A DNA stretch of 64,000 nt from Rummeliibacillus pycnus_B. Lineage in GTDB: Bacteria; Bacillota; Bacilli; Bacillales_A; Planococcaceae. Of the stretch, positions 51,731-60,606 are shown piece by piece. Each line of letters starts with the position of its first letter. Position 1 is the stretch's first letter. The stretch is from contig NZ_JBCMNM010000012.1 of the NCBI RefSeq assembly GCF_050459865.1, positions 164,237-228,236 of the forward strand, in the 5' to 3' direction. The notes beneath the pieces are model-generated. The model was not told where the DNA came from, did no database searches, and was given only the letters and a program-made list of their open reading frames with translations. Made by a program: the position numbers and the translations under genes.

Positions 51731-54034
51731 TTATTCTACACTTTTAAGAGCTTCAGCCATATGAATTTTTTTAATTTTTGAAATAACAGTTAGATTAACT
51801 ATTATTACAATTAATAAAACGAAAATTACAGCTATACAAATGCTAGATTTTTCAATTATAATGCTAAAATCTAATTCATCGCCCATTCCAGCGGATTCAA
51901 AGATTTTAGAATGAAGGTAGTGTCCACCAAATATCCCCAAAATTATTCCTAAAATTGAAAATAATATGTTTTCAAAAGAAATGAAACTTTTAAGTTCTTT
52001 TTGATAAAAGCCAAGCACTAAGAATGTTGCTAGATCTCGTTCTCTTTCTGCAAAATTCAACATACCTAAATTATATAGTACAAGGAATGCCAAAATAGCA
52101 GCAGCGGCAATCATCAAAACTGCCATTGATAAAGTACTACTCATGCTAGTAGTAAAATCTTTCTCTTGTAAGCTAGTTTTTACTTTATGGGAAATCATAT
52201 CATCAGAATATTCGTTTTTATCTTGCTTACTTAATAAAGCAGTAGGTATAAATTTACCATTTAGATCTTTCCATGTACTTTCACTAAGATAAATTCCTTG
52301 ACCAATATTTACTTTTGATATATCTGTTACCTTTAATTTAACCGAATTTCCAGAATTTAATTTTAATGTTAAATCGTCACCTGCGTTTACTTTGTAAATA
52401 TCTGCCGTTTTTTGAGTAACTAAAACTCTTCCATTATCTAAAGGAATTTTCTTTTCATTCTCATCATAAAATTTAATATATTCACTTTCGTTTTCCAAAA
52501 CATGCAAATTGGTCATTTTCGTTTTGTTTTTGGAGGACACTTCGGTAACAACTTCCATGATTCTTTCATCATTATTATTATCTAATAGTACTCTAAGTTC
52601 CTCAAAATCTATATTTTCTTTTAAATATATTTTAGTTGCATAAAGGTATGTTTTTTCGTATACAGAAGAGGCGACATTTTCAATTGTATCTTTCATTCCA
52701 AAAGCTGTGATTAATAAAGTAGTACTCCCCAATACACCGAAAAGAGTCATAAATAATCTAATTTTATTGGTAAAGATTTGTCTGCTTATTAATTTTTTTG
52801 TTGTGCTTAATTTCTCCCATACAAACGGAAATGATTCGAGTAAAATATTACCGCATTTTTTAGAGATTTTAGTTCTAATTAATTCAGCAGGTTGTTCAAC
52901 TTCTGTTTTTAAATAAACATATATTGTCGGAATTACTGTACTTAAAATTGAAATTATTAAGATTAATATCACTTTAGGCCAATATAAAATAATTTGTGCA
53001 TCTGGTAAAACAAACAACTCTTCAAATAGTTTCCAAATAGATTGAGGGACTACCTTCCATCCTACAAATAAACCTAACAAACAACCTATAATACTAATCC
53101 AGATACCATAAGACATGTAATGTAAAATTATCTGTCTACTATTGTAACCAAGAGCTTTTAATAATCCTATTTGTTTTCTTTGATTATTCATTAAACGTAT
53201 CATTGTAGTAAATGTCATTAGAATAACTACTGCAAAAAATATTAACGGAAAAATATTACCAATAGACTTATATTGTGTTATTTTCTGTTGTATTGCTAAA
53301 TAATTTAGTGTTTCTTCATTTTCTACAATACCTTTTAACTTATTATTTAAAACTCCTCTTATTTCTTCTTTTATTTTTTGATTATTTACCTCTTGATTAG
53401 TTGTTACTAAGGCCTCATTAAAAAATACTTCACCTATGATTTTTGTAACATCTTGAGGTGTTACTTGTATAAATCCATATTCTTTATGATTAGGTATTAC
53501 TGAAGTAGCGTTAGGAACTGTATAAATATATGATGCACTGGTTGCCAAACCCGCCACTTTTAACTTAATTTGTTTTTTATTATATGAGAGTGTTATATAG
53601 TCTCCAACTTTAATCCCATTCTCTTCAGCAAAATTTAGATCTAGGATACTTTCACCAGAGTTTAAATTAGATGTACCATTATGAATATTCAATTTATTGA
53701 TTTTATCAGATTCTGTAACATTTACTTCAAGTTGAGCTTCATATTCAGGAACATTCGCTTTAAATGCTAATCTTTTTTGAACATCCTTCACGCCCTCAAT
53801 TTGACTAACTTTTAACAAATCATCCTCACTAAATGAATCTGAATATAATCTATAATCTGCGATATTGTCACGGCGACTTATACTATCTGTATATTCATCC
53901 AAGCTTCTCCATGTACTATCGAGGCCAATGAATACACCAACTCCTAAAATCAACATTACTATAATAGATATAAATTGAGAAAACGAACCCTTTATATCTC
54001 TAAGTAGCTTTTTTTTTAATACAGATTTCACCAT
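51731..54034 (-). CDS. FtsX-type ABC permease of the NRPS operon
   Basis: 767-residue MacB/FtsX-type permease with two FtsX domains. One helix near the N-terminus (FISIIVMLILGVGVFIGL) is followed by a large extracytoplasmic region, a first FtsX block (about 265-395, LMNNQRKQIGLLKALGYNSRQII … QPAELIRTK) and, after a second outer domain, a last block (about 650-767, RERDLATFLVLGFYQKEL … AEALKSVE). Family roles are export of peptides or lipids, or antibiotic removal. Its ATG overlaps the ATPase gene by seven bases and uses a GGAGGT inside it. It is last in the four-gene operon, so it most likely exports or protects against the NRPS product. Confidence 0.85.
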   Translation of the reverse strand: MVKSVLKKKLLRDIKGSFSQFISIIVMLILGVGVFIGLDSTWRSLDEYTDSISRRDNIADYRLYSDSFSEDDLLKVSQIEGVKDVQKRLAFKANVPEYEAQLEVNVTESDKINKLNIHNGTSNLNSGESILDLNFAEENGIKVGDYITLSYNKKQIKLKVAGLATSASYIYTVPNATSVIPNHKEYGFIQVTPQDVTKIIGEVFFNEALVTTNQEVNNQKIKEEIRGVLNNKLKGIVENEETLNYLAIQQKITQYKSIGNIFPLIFFAVVILMTFTTMIRLMNNQRKQIGLLKALGYNSRQIILHYMSYGIWISIIGCLLGLFVGWKVVPQSIWKLFEELFVLPDAQIILYWPKVILILIISILSTVIPTIYVYLKTEVEQPAELIRTKISKKCGNILLESFPFVWEKLSTTKKLISRQIFTNKIRLFMTLFGVLGSTTLLITAFGMKDTIENVASSVYEKTYLYATKIYLKENIDFEELRVLLDNNNDERIMEVVTEVSSKNKTKMTNLHVLENESEYIKFYDENEKKIPLDNGRVLVTQKTADIYKVNAGDDLTLKLNSGNSVKLKVTDISKVNIGQGIYLSESTWKDLNGKFIPTALLSKQDKNEYSDDMISHKVKTSLQEKDFTTSMSSTLSMAVLMIAAAAILAFLVLYNLGMLNFAERERDLATFLVLGFYQKELKSFISFENILFSILGIILGIFGGHYLHSKIFESAGMGDELDFSIIIEKSSICIAVIFVLLIVIIVNLTVISKIKKIHMAEALKSVE

Positions 54035-54729
54035 TCTATTACCTCCAACTCCAATGGTTCATCTATTTTTTGAATTTTAGTTACCTCTCCACTGTTCATA
54101 TGAATTGTTTTATCTGAACATTTCGCTATTTCTGCATTATGTGTAACGATTATTAGAGTTTGCCCTAATTGTTTAGAAACATCACATAATACTTGCATAA
54201 CTTGCTTACCAGTAACTGAATCCAAGGCACCAGTAGGTTCATCACATAAAATTAATTTAGGATTTTTAGCTAAAGCCCTTGCTATTGCTACACGTTGCTG
54301 CTCCCCTCCAGATAATTGACTAGGAAAATTATTCAATCGATTACCTAATCCTACTTTTACTAACATCTCTTCTGCATCAAGAGGATTTTTACAAACTTGT
54401 GATGCTAATTTAACATTTTCGATAGCTGTTAAGTTAGGTACCAAATTATAAAATTGGAATACAAATCCTACATCATTTCTTCTATAACAAGTTAATTCTT
54501 CTTTATTGAAAGAGGAAATATTTTTATCGGCTATATTAATTAGTCCCTCTGTAGCCGTATCCATTCCCCCTAGTAGATTTAATATTGTTGTTTTACCTGC
54601 TCCACTCGGTCCTAATATAACTGTAAATTCTCCTTGATCTATAGTGAGATTCACTTTATTTACAGCATTAATAGTTATTTCACCAGATTTATATTTTTTA
54701 GAAACATTCTCAAATTCTATATATGACAT
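54028..54729 (-). CDS. MacB/LolD-type ABC transporter ATPase
   Basis: 233-residue ATPase. Walker A is GPSGAGKTT, Q-loop VFQFYNLVPNLTAIENV, signature LSGGEQQRVAIARAL, Walker B LILCDEPTGALD and switch THNAEIAKCSD, all intact and of the MacB/LolD type that pairs with FtsX permeases. It overlaps the NRPS gene by 13 bases and the permease gene by seven, so all are translated together. Its ribosome site AAAGGATG lies in the NRPS 3' end. Confidence 0.93.
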   Translation of the reverse strand: MSYIEFENVSKKYKSGEITINAVNKVNLTIDQGEFTVILGPSGAGKTTILNLLGGMDTATEGLINIADKNISSFNKEELTCYRRNDVGFVFQFYNLVPNLTAIENVKLASQVCKNPLDAEEMLVKVGLGNRLNNFPSQLSGGEQQRVAIARALAKNPKLILCDEPTGALDSVTGKQVMQVLCDVSKQLGQTLIIVTHNAEIAKCSDKTIHMNSGEVTKIQKIDEPLELEVIEW

Positions 54730-57700
54730 AATTCAACATCCTTTACTTGTGTTTGAATAGAAATTAAATTTTTATTAATACTATTAGCTAAACCGATTAC
54801 ATTTTCATTATCAAAAATAGTAGTATGATCCCCGTTCACATGCTCCTCTAACAAGATCCTTTCGGTATGGTCAGACCAAGAATAATAGTCATCTACAGGT
54901 TCATTTTTTGCTCCAATATATATAATCGGAACATTAATTTTTTTTGATGAACTAAACATAAACCTTACCGTTTCAAAACTTCTGAAAAGATTAATATAGT
55001 AAACTAATTCTCTAGGTTTATTACTACCGAAATGTGGTATCAATCTTGATAGTTCAGGTGGAACAATCTTTACTAATTTAGGCATTAATTCCAATCTATT
55101 CTCCAACATTAAAATTATTTTATTCCACAATTCTAATGTATTATTTACATCTGAAACCTTCATATCAAATGATTCCTCAATCATTTTCATTTCAGAAGTA
55201 AGAGATTGCTCAAATCTAACAACTTTTTCATTCACCGGTGGCATAGAATTTATTAACAATAAACCTTTTATATTAGGATTTATTTTTGTTATTTCAAAAC
55301 CTATTGTTCCACCAATACACCATCCTCCAATATAATCTACTGAATCTAATTCCTTAATTATTTCATTATATTTTCCGGCAAGTATTGATAAATCAATTGA
55401 ACGCATTGCAACATCCTTATAATTCTTTTCAAACTTTATAGCGTATACATTATAATCAGCGTCCAAATTCTGAGCTAATTTATTATAAATCGCAATTTCT
55501 CCACTTCCTGCATGTATTAGAACTATATTTTTATTTGTCTTACCTTTCTTAAGTTGAATTAACTGTTTGTGAATATTAATATTATTAGAACTTTTTCTAT
55601 CATTAACCTTCTCATTGATCAATTTTGCCTGCTCTTTAAGTGAAAAATTATTTAACAAGTCTTCAATTGATATTTCTATTTGGTATCTAATACAAATTTC
55701 ATGTAGCAATTCAGGTAGCTTAATTGAATCTCCACCAATATCAAAGAAATTTTCACTTATATTATTTAACTCAGAATAGTTATTCCCAATAATCTCTTCC
55801 CATAAGACTAGTAATTTTTCTTCTTGTTGATTTAATTTCAAAGGTTGATTAATTTCTATCATCTTATTAAGTTGTTCAATATCAACTTTTCCATTTGCTG
55901 TTAAAGGTATATCTTCTACGTTGACAAAAGTAGTAGGTATCATATAAGATGGCAAATGTTTTTTTAGTTCCTCCCGAATGTAAGCAGATTCTAGTTCTTC
56001 ACCTTGTTCAGATATATATACAGCAACAATTATGCTTCTATGACTATTCTTTTTCACATATACTTTAGATTGCTTGATATTATTTAAATTGTTGAAAATG
56101 TTTTCAATCTCTAATAGATCAATTCTATAACCATTAACTTTTAATTCAGATTGCATTCTACCAAGAATATAAATACAGCCTTCGTCTGACATATAGCCTT
56201 TATCACCTGTTTTATATAAACGTCCAAATTTATTATGGTTAATAAATGCCTTATTTGTATTTTCCATATCCAAATAGCCATTTGCTAAACCTAATCCCCC
56301 AATAAAAATTTCTCCACTAACAAAATTTTCTACAGTATTATAATTTTCGTCTAAAACATAGATAGTTTGATTTGAAAGCGGATAACCATAAGGTATCTTT
56401 GTTTTATTAAATTTTTTTGTTATTGGGTAGTAAATTGACCAAATTGATACTTCAGTAGCCCCTCCTAAACTATATATTACAAGATTCGGATTTTGGTATT
56501 TTTCTTGTATAGAGTTTACTAATTCTGAAGGAATGAAATCCCCACTCATTAATACACAGCGAATAGACGTCATTAATCTACTATATTTAAGAAGAAGTTG
56601 TGCTAGTCCTGGTGTTGAGTTCCAAATCGTTACTTCCTTAAACAGACTTGTATAGTTTTTTACTTGCTCTATAGATTCACATAAAACAGTCTTAGTTCCT
56701 ACTAATAATGGTGTCAAAATATCAAAAATGGATAAATCGAAAGAAAGTTCTGAAATATTGAAAATAACGTCTGTTGAATCTATATTTAACTTTTCTACTA
56801 AATCATAAATTGTATTAAGAACCGCATCCTCATTTATACTAATACCTTTAGGCTCACCAGTTGTACCAGAAGTAAAAATTACATACAATTCATCCATAGG
56901 AATTTTATTATTAGGTTTTAAGATAAACTCAATAGTTCCATTTTCTATAATTAATGAACATTCACATATTTCCTTTATTTTATCTTGTCTTCCTTTAGGT
57001 AACGATTTGTTAATAAAACAGAATGAATCTCCAGCTTTTATAACACCTAACATTTCAGCAATACAATTATTACTTTTACTAGTATTAATACCAATTCTGA
57101 TTTTATCTAAATTATGTTTTTGTTTTAATTGAATTATTTTTTCCTTTATTAATTCACTTTTTTGATCTAACTCTTTAAAAGTTATTTTCCCTGAAACATC
57201 TTCAAAAGCAATTTCATGCATCTTTTCATTTAAAACATCAGTTAACTTACATAATATTCTGTTACTTTCTAATTTTCTAATAGCCTGAGCATTATACATA
57301 TCATAGACTATATCTGATTCTTGGATATATTTTTCATTCATTATTCGTAAAGCTTCTTCAGAATTTGTCATATACACTCTAAAAGACTCTATAAAATCGG
57401 AAAACATTTTATTAATTTGAGAACATTCAAAGATATCTTCTATATAATCCCAACTAATATTTAACTCACCGTTAATTATCTTTAATTGGCAATCTAAATA
57501 AACTTGTGGCGTTTCTGAAACCCAATAATCTATTTTTGTAAAAGAATCGAAATTTTTAAAATCAAACAACATTGATGTAAAAACAAAGGGCATAATACTC
57601 AAGCGATCATTGTCTTTAGCTAGCTCTCTTAAAACTTCTACCCCTTCAAATGCTGAATATCTAAAAGATTCGTTTACTCTTCTCTGTAATTTTTGTACAT

Positions 57701-58595
57701 TTTCAGTTAAGTTATCTTCGAGATTTATATCTGTATTAATAAGAGTAGTACTTGTAAAATCTCCTATTACACTCATATACTCCTCTTTTCTAGGGCGTTT
57801 AAATGTAGTCATATTTATTGTAAAGGTTTTATTTGTAGACACCCTTTGAAGCACTGCAGCGTAAAGTGCAAGGAATACAGTGTTAATAGATATTTTCTTT
57901 TCTCTAGCTATCTCCTGCATTTTTAAAAAATCGGAGTTAGAAAAGCTATACTCTAATCTCTTAAAGTCACTTTTCTCTACTTCTTTAAGATTTAGCATTA
58001 ATTGAGGGGCTTCGGGTAATGTCGAAGTGTTACCTAACCAATAATTCTTTGCCTTTTTATACCTATCTGATTTTTTTTCCTCATGATATTTATCATTTAT
58101 GTATAAAAGATTTTCTGTCATATCTTCTAAAGGATAATTTTCATTTTCATATAAGTTTCTCCATTGATCAAACAGTTGGAATATACTCATACCATCAGCT
58201 ATTAATAAGTCTAAGCTAAAGAAAATTATATGCTGTGAAGCATCTATAGATAGGCAATCAACAGTGAAGTAAGGAAAATTCTCCGCCTTATATAATTTAT
58301 GGGAAAGTTCATTTCTTTTTTGAATTTTTATATTTTCAATGTCTCTTTCATTCAACACATTTTCTATTTTAAATTTATAATCAAGCGTTTCATAAATTCC
58401 AAAGTATTCTAAATCTAACACTTTAGCTCTCAACATAGGTTGTTTTAATATTAATTTATTAAATGCTTTGTTTAATTTCTCAATATCCCCATTAAAACTA
58501 AGTTCTATATAAACATGCGTTCCAGTTCTACCACTAAAAGCATCGTTTCTACCTAATAAATAAGCTTTTTGTACTTCTGTCATTTTAATTTTCAT
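54717..58595 (-). CDS. Single-module NRPS: heterocyclization-adenylation-carrier-thioesterase
   Basis: 1292 residues with one complete module. Residues 1-415 are a heterocyclization domain: TEVQKAYLLGR at the start, D129-x4-D134-x2-S137 in place of the HHxxxDG of ordinary condensation domains, and TPQVYLDCQ. Residues about 440-920 are an adenylation domain with TSGTTGEPKG (575-584), YKTGD and catalytic Lys903; pocket residues D620, L621, F624, N659, L682, S684, L710, I718 and W719 match the cysteine code DLYNLSLIW with Tyr to Phe. A carrier domain follows with Ser957 (GGDS), then a thioesterase from about 1020 whose nucleophile is Cys1093 (GGWCIGG), with His1257. It should activate cysteine and form a thiazoline. 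No loading module precedes it. AT-rich; AAAAGGGG lies 11 bases before the ATG. Confidence 0.93.
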   Translation of the reverse strand: MKIKMTEVQKAYLLGRNDAFSGRTGTHVYIELSFNGDIEKLNKAFNKLILKQPMLRAKVLDLEYFGIYETLDYKFKIENVLNERDIENIKIQKRNELSHKLYKAENFPYFTVDCLSIDASQHIIFFSLDLLIADGMSIFQLFDQWRNLYENENYPLEDMTENLLYINDKYHEEKKSDRYKKAKNYWLGNTSTLPEAPQLMLNLKEVEKSDFKRLEYSFSNSDFLKMQEIAREKKISINTVFLALYAAVLQRVSTNKTFTINMTTFKRPRKEEYMSVIGDFTSTTLINTDINLEDNLTENVQKLQRRVNESFRYSAFEGVEVLRELAKDNDRLSIMPFVFTSMLFDFKNFDSFTKIDYWVSETPQVYLDCQLKIINGELNISWDYIEDIFECSQINKMFSDFIESFRVYMTNSEEALRIMNEKYIQESDIVYDMYNAQAIRKLESNRILCKLTDVLNEKMHEIAFEDVSGKITFKELDQKSELIKEKIIQLKQKHNLDKIRIGINTSKSNNCIAEMLGVIKAGDSFCFINKSLPKGRQDKIKEICECSLIIENGTIEFILKPNNKIPMDELYVIFTSGTTGEPKGISINEDAVLNTIYDLVEKLNIDSTDVIFNISELSFDLSIFDILTPLLVGTKTVLCESIEQVKNYTSLFKEVTIWNSTPGLAQLLLKYSRLMTSIRCVLMSGDFIPSELVNSIQEKYQNPNLVIYSLGGATEVSIWSIYYPITKKFNKTKIPYGYPLSNQTIYVLDENYNTVENFVSGEIFIGGLGLANGYLDMENTNKAFINHNKFGRLYKTGDKGYMSDEGCIYILGRMQSELKVNGYRIDLLEIENIFNNLNNIKQSKVYVKKNSHRSIIVAVYISEQGEELESAYIREELKKHLPSYMIPTTFVNVEDIPLTANGKVDIEQLNKMIEINQPLKLNQQEEKLLVLWEEIIGNNYSELNNISENFFDIGGDSIKLPELLHEICIRYQIEISIEDLLNNFSLKEQAKLINEKVNDRKSSNNINIHKQLIQLKKGKTNKNIVLIHAGSGEIAIYNKLAQNLDADYNVYAIKFEKNYKDVAMRSIDLSILAGKYNEIIKELDSVDYIGGWCIGGTIGFEITKINPNIKGLLLINSMPPVNEKVVRFEQSLTSEMKMIEESFDMKVSDVNNTLELWNKIILMLENRLELMPKLVKIVPPELSRLIPHFGSNKPRELVYYINLFRSFETVRFMFSSSKKINVPIIYIGAKNEPVDDYYSWSDHTERILLEEHVNGDHTTIFDNENVIGLANSINKNLISIQTQVKDVELCHI

Positions 58596-58598
58596 AAT

Positions 58599-59111
58599 TT
58601 ACATAACCCCTTTTAATGTTTCAAATTTTATTACACACTCTTCATTCGAAGAAATAGAAATTATTGTATCTGTTGTTGTTAATATTTTTGCTTTAATTTG
58701 ATCAAAATCAGGGTGTTTCACATTAAATAAATCATTTTTCAACCAAGAAATATAAATTTTTTTAAAATCCAATTTCAAACCTTTATTGTAAAATTTCGAA
58801 TATGATTCTTTTATAGTCCATATCTGTATTAGTGAAATTCCTCTTTGCATTAAAACCATATCTTTTTCATTAAAAGAAAAATTAATTAATGCTTGTTGAT
58901 GTGTATTAGATAAAATTCGTTTCTTTTCGATATCTATTGAGATCCGTTTTTTTGAATATGCGTAAATACCATAATTAAATGAATAAGATTTTGATACAAA
59001 GAACTTTTTACAGCCTTCAATTTCTTTTTTAATAAATTTTTTCATTTCTTTACGATTTGTATTGTCATTGAATGTATATTTCTTCACCTTAACTAATATT
59101 ATTTTTACCAT
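58599..59111 (-). CDS. 4'-phosphopantetheinyl transferase, short Sfp type
   Basis: Transfers phosphopantetheine from CoA to the carrier serine, here presumably Ser957 of the adjacent NRPS. 170 residues with the Sfp signature motifs: SIDIEKK (Asp60 and Glu62, magnesium ligands) and WTIKESYSKFYNKGL (Trp98 to Lys106). It is about 50 residues shorter than Sfp; much of the N-terminal pseudo-repeat is reduced, though the CoA-binding half seems intact. It ends three bases before the NRPS start and is the first gene of the operon. GGAGG abuts the ATG; AAGG eight bases upstream is the better-spaced site. Confidence 0.88.
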   Translation of the reverse strand: MVKIILVKVKKYTFNDNTNRKEMKKFIKKEIEGCKKFFVSKSYSFNYGIYAYSKKRISIDIEKKRILSNTHQQALINFSFNEKDMVLMQRGISLIQIWTIKESYSKFYNKGLKLDFKKIYISWLKNDLFNVKHPDFDQIKAKILTTTDTIISISSNEECVIKFETLKGVM

Positions 59112-59356
59112 CCTCCAAACCTTAAATTACTTAATTTCTCCTAAATTCTGACTATACTATACATCTTTTGGTAAAAAAGGTATAATACTTTGTATATATT
59201 ACCAGTTAATTAGAAATATGTGTATATTTTTCACATAAATTACATATTTATGGATTATTTTGTTTAAAAGATAATAATTTAACAATTTTAACCAAATATT
59301 ATTATTGATTTGTTTAGGTTTATAGATTTAGAATTGTTGCATAATAAAAGACCTCA

Positions 59357-59367
59357 ATACCAGGTAT
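59357..59367. promoter_or_regulatory. Palindrome in the divergent promoter region
   Basis: ATACC-A-GGTAT, a perfect 11-bp palindrome 57 bases before the serine acetyltransferase start. A related GGTATAATAC lies near 59178, close to the transferase side. Candidate operator shared by both units; the protein that would bind is unknown. The 312-base divergent region holds no gene. Confidence 0.3.
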
Positions 59368-59423
59368 CATATTATTTCAAATCGAAACTTATTTTGATTA
59401 TTTAAATATTGGAGGGATTATTT

Positions 59424-60365
59424 ATGAGTTTAGATTTATGGTTCAATAATGAATTATCAACTATTGCTAAAAAAATTGAGGATATTGACAAAGAATTGAT
59501 TTTTAATAGAAAGGCACTTAGGTTAGATGGGAAAGAAAAAATTAAAGAAATATTAAAAATATATAAATATTTAGTTTTTCCAGAGTATTACCATAAAAAT
59601 TCTAAAGAAACATATCAAACATCTACTTATTTCTATGAAAATTTACAAAAATTCCTTTTAGAATTGCGAAATCAAGTAAAGATTATCTTTGAAATCATTG
59701 ATGATAGTTCTTGCTATTGCAAAAAAATAGAAGAAATTATTATTGGGATTACTAATAAACTCCCTTTAATCAAAACTAAGATTCAAAATGATATAAAAGC
59801 AGCTTATTTTGGAGATCCTGCTGCGTTTTCATTTGAGGAAATACTATTATGTTATCCTTCTATTGAAGTAATCAGTATACATAGATTAGCACATGAATTA
59901 TATGCTATGAATGTACCTATCTTACCGAGAATCTTGTCAGAATATGCGCATCAACTTACAGGAATAGATATTCACCCTGGAGCAACAATTGGTGACTACT
60001 TTTTTATAGATCATGGAACTGGGGTTGTAATTGGTGAAACATGCATTATAGGTAATAATGTAAAACTATATCAGGGAGTAACTTTAGGAGCCAAAAATTT
60101 CCCTCTAGATAATGATGGCCATCCAGTAAAAGGAATAAAACGGCATCCTAATATTGAAGATAACGTGATAATTTATGCCGGAGCAACAATTCTAGGTGGC
60201 GATACAACCATTGGACATAATACAATAATAGGAGGTAACATTTGGGTTGATAGATCTATCCCCCCATACTCCTCAGTTTATGGAAAACAAATCTCATTGA
60301 ATATTAAAAATAAAGCTACTATTAACGAAAAGAAAAGGGAACTATCTGTTTCTACTGATTACTGA
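59424..60365 (+). CDS. Serine O-acetyltransferase (EpsC/CysE family)
   Basis: Converts serine and acetyl-CoA to O-acetylserine, the precursor of cysteine. 313 residues: a helical N-terminal half (1-150) and a left-handed beta-helix of hexapeptide repeats (TGIDIHPGATIGDYFFIDHGTGVVIGETCIIGNNVKLYQGVTLG…). The DHGTGVVIGE motif and catalytic His are clear. It is longer than ordinary CysE (about 220-270), fitting the EpsC-like group. The start is ATG 59424 with GGAGGGATT upstream. Placed back to back with the cysteine-specific NRPS operon, it probably supplies extra cysteine; a cysK partner is not in the window. Confidence 0.9.
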   Translation: MSLDLWFNNELSTIAKKIEDIDKELIFNRKALRLDGKEKIKEILKIYKYLVFPEYYHKNSKETYQTSTYFYENLQKFLLELRNQVKIIFEIIDDSSCYCKKIEEIIIGITNKLPLIKTKIQNDIKAAYFGDPAAFSFEEILLCYPSIEVISIHRLAHELYAMNVPILPRILSEYAHQLTGIDIHPGATIGDYFFIDHGTGVVIGETCIIGNNVKLYQGVTLGAKNFPLDNDGHPVKGIKRHPNIEDNVIIYAGATILGGDTTIGHNTIIGGNIWVDRSIPPYSSVYGKQISLNIKNKATINEKKRELSVSTDY

Positions 60366-60367
60366 AT

Positions 60368-60511
60368 ACAATTGATAATCTTCTGGAGAATGAGAAGAAA
60401 GAGGCGCTTTGGAACTATGTTCGTAGAGCAAAGAAGGATACAACACTAGTTGCCGGACCGAGTAAAGATTTACTTGAGGCAGTAGAAAGTCACGTATTGA
60501 TAAAATTGTAG
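60368..60511 (+). pseudogene. Remnant resembling an abortive-infection C-terminal domain
   Basis: After the acetyltransferase stop, another frame stays open for about 47 codons (…LLENEKKEALWNYVRRAKKDTTLVAGPSKDLLEAVESHVLIKL) with no start or ribosome site. The KDxxLxxGxSKDLLEAV stretch resembles the C-terminal helical domain of Abi-like proteins. It appears to be the tail of a deleted gene. Weak by-eye assignment. Confidence 0.3.
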
Positions 60512-60544
60512 GGAAATTAGCTGCAAACTGCTAATTTCCCTACA
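60507..60544. terminator. Perfect 15-bp inverted repeat after the acetyltransferase gene
   Basis: TGTAGGGAAATTAGC pairs without mismatch with GCTAATTTCCCTACA around an 8-base loop. There is no T-tract after it on the plus strand, so it may be a structural element rather than a classical terminator. Confidence 0.55.
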
Positions 60545-60606
60545 AGCTTTCAGAGCTTTGGGATTGACTACATCTTTAAAAGAAATAAAAAATGCTACGC
60601 CTTCTG

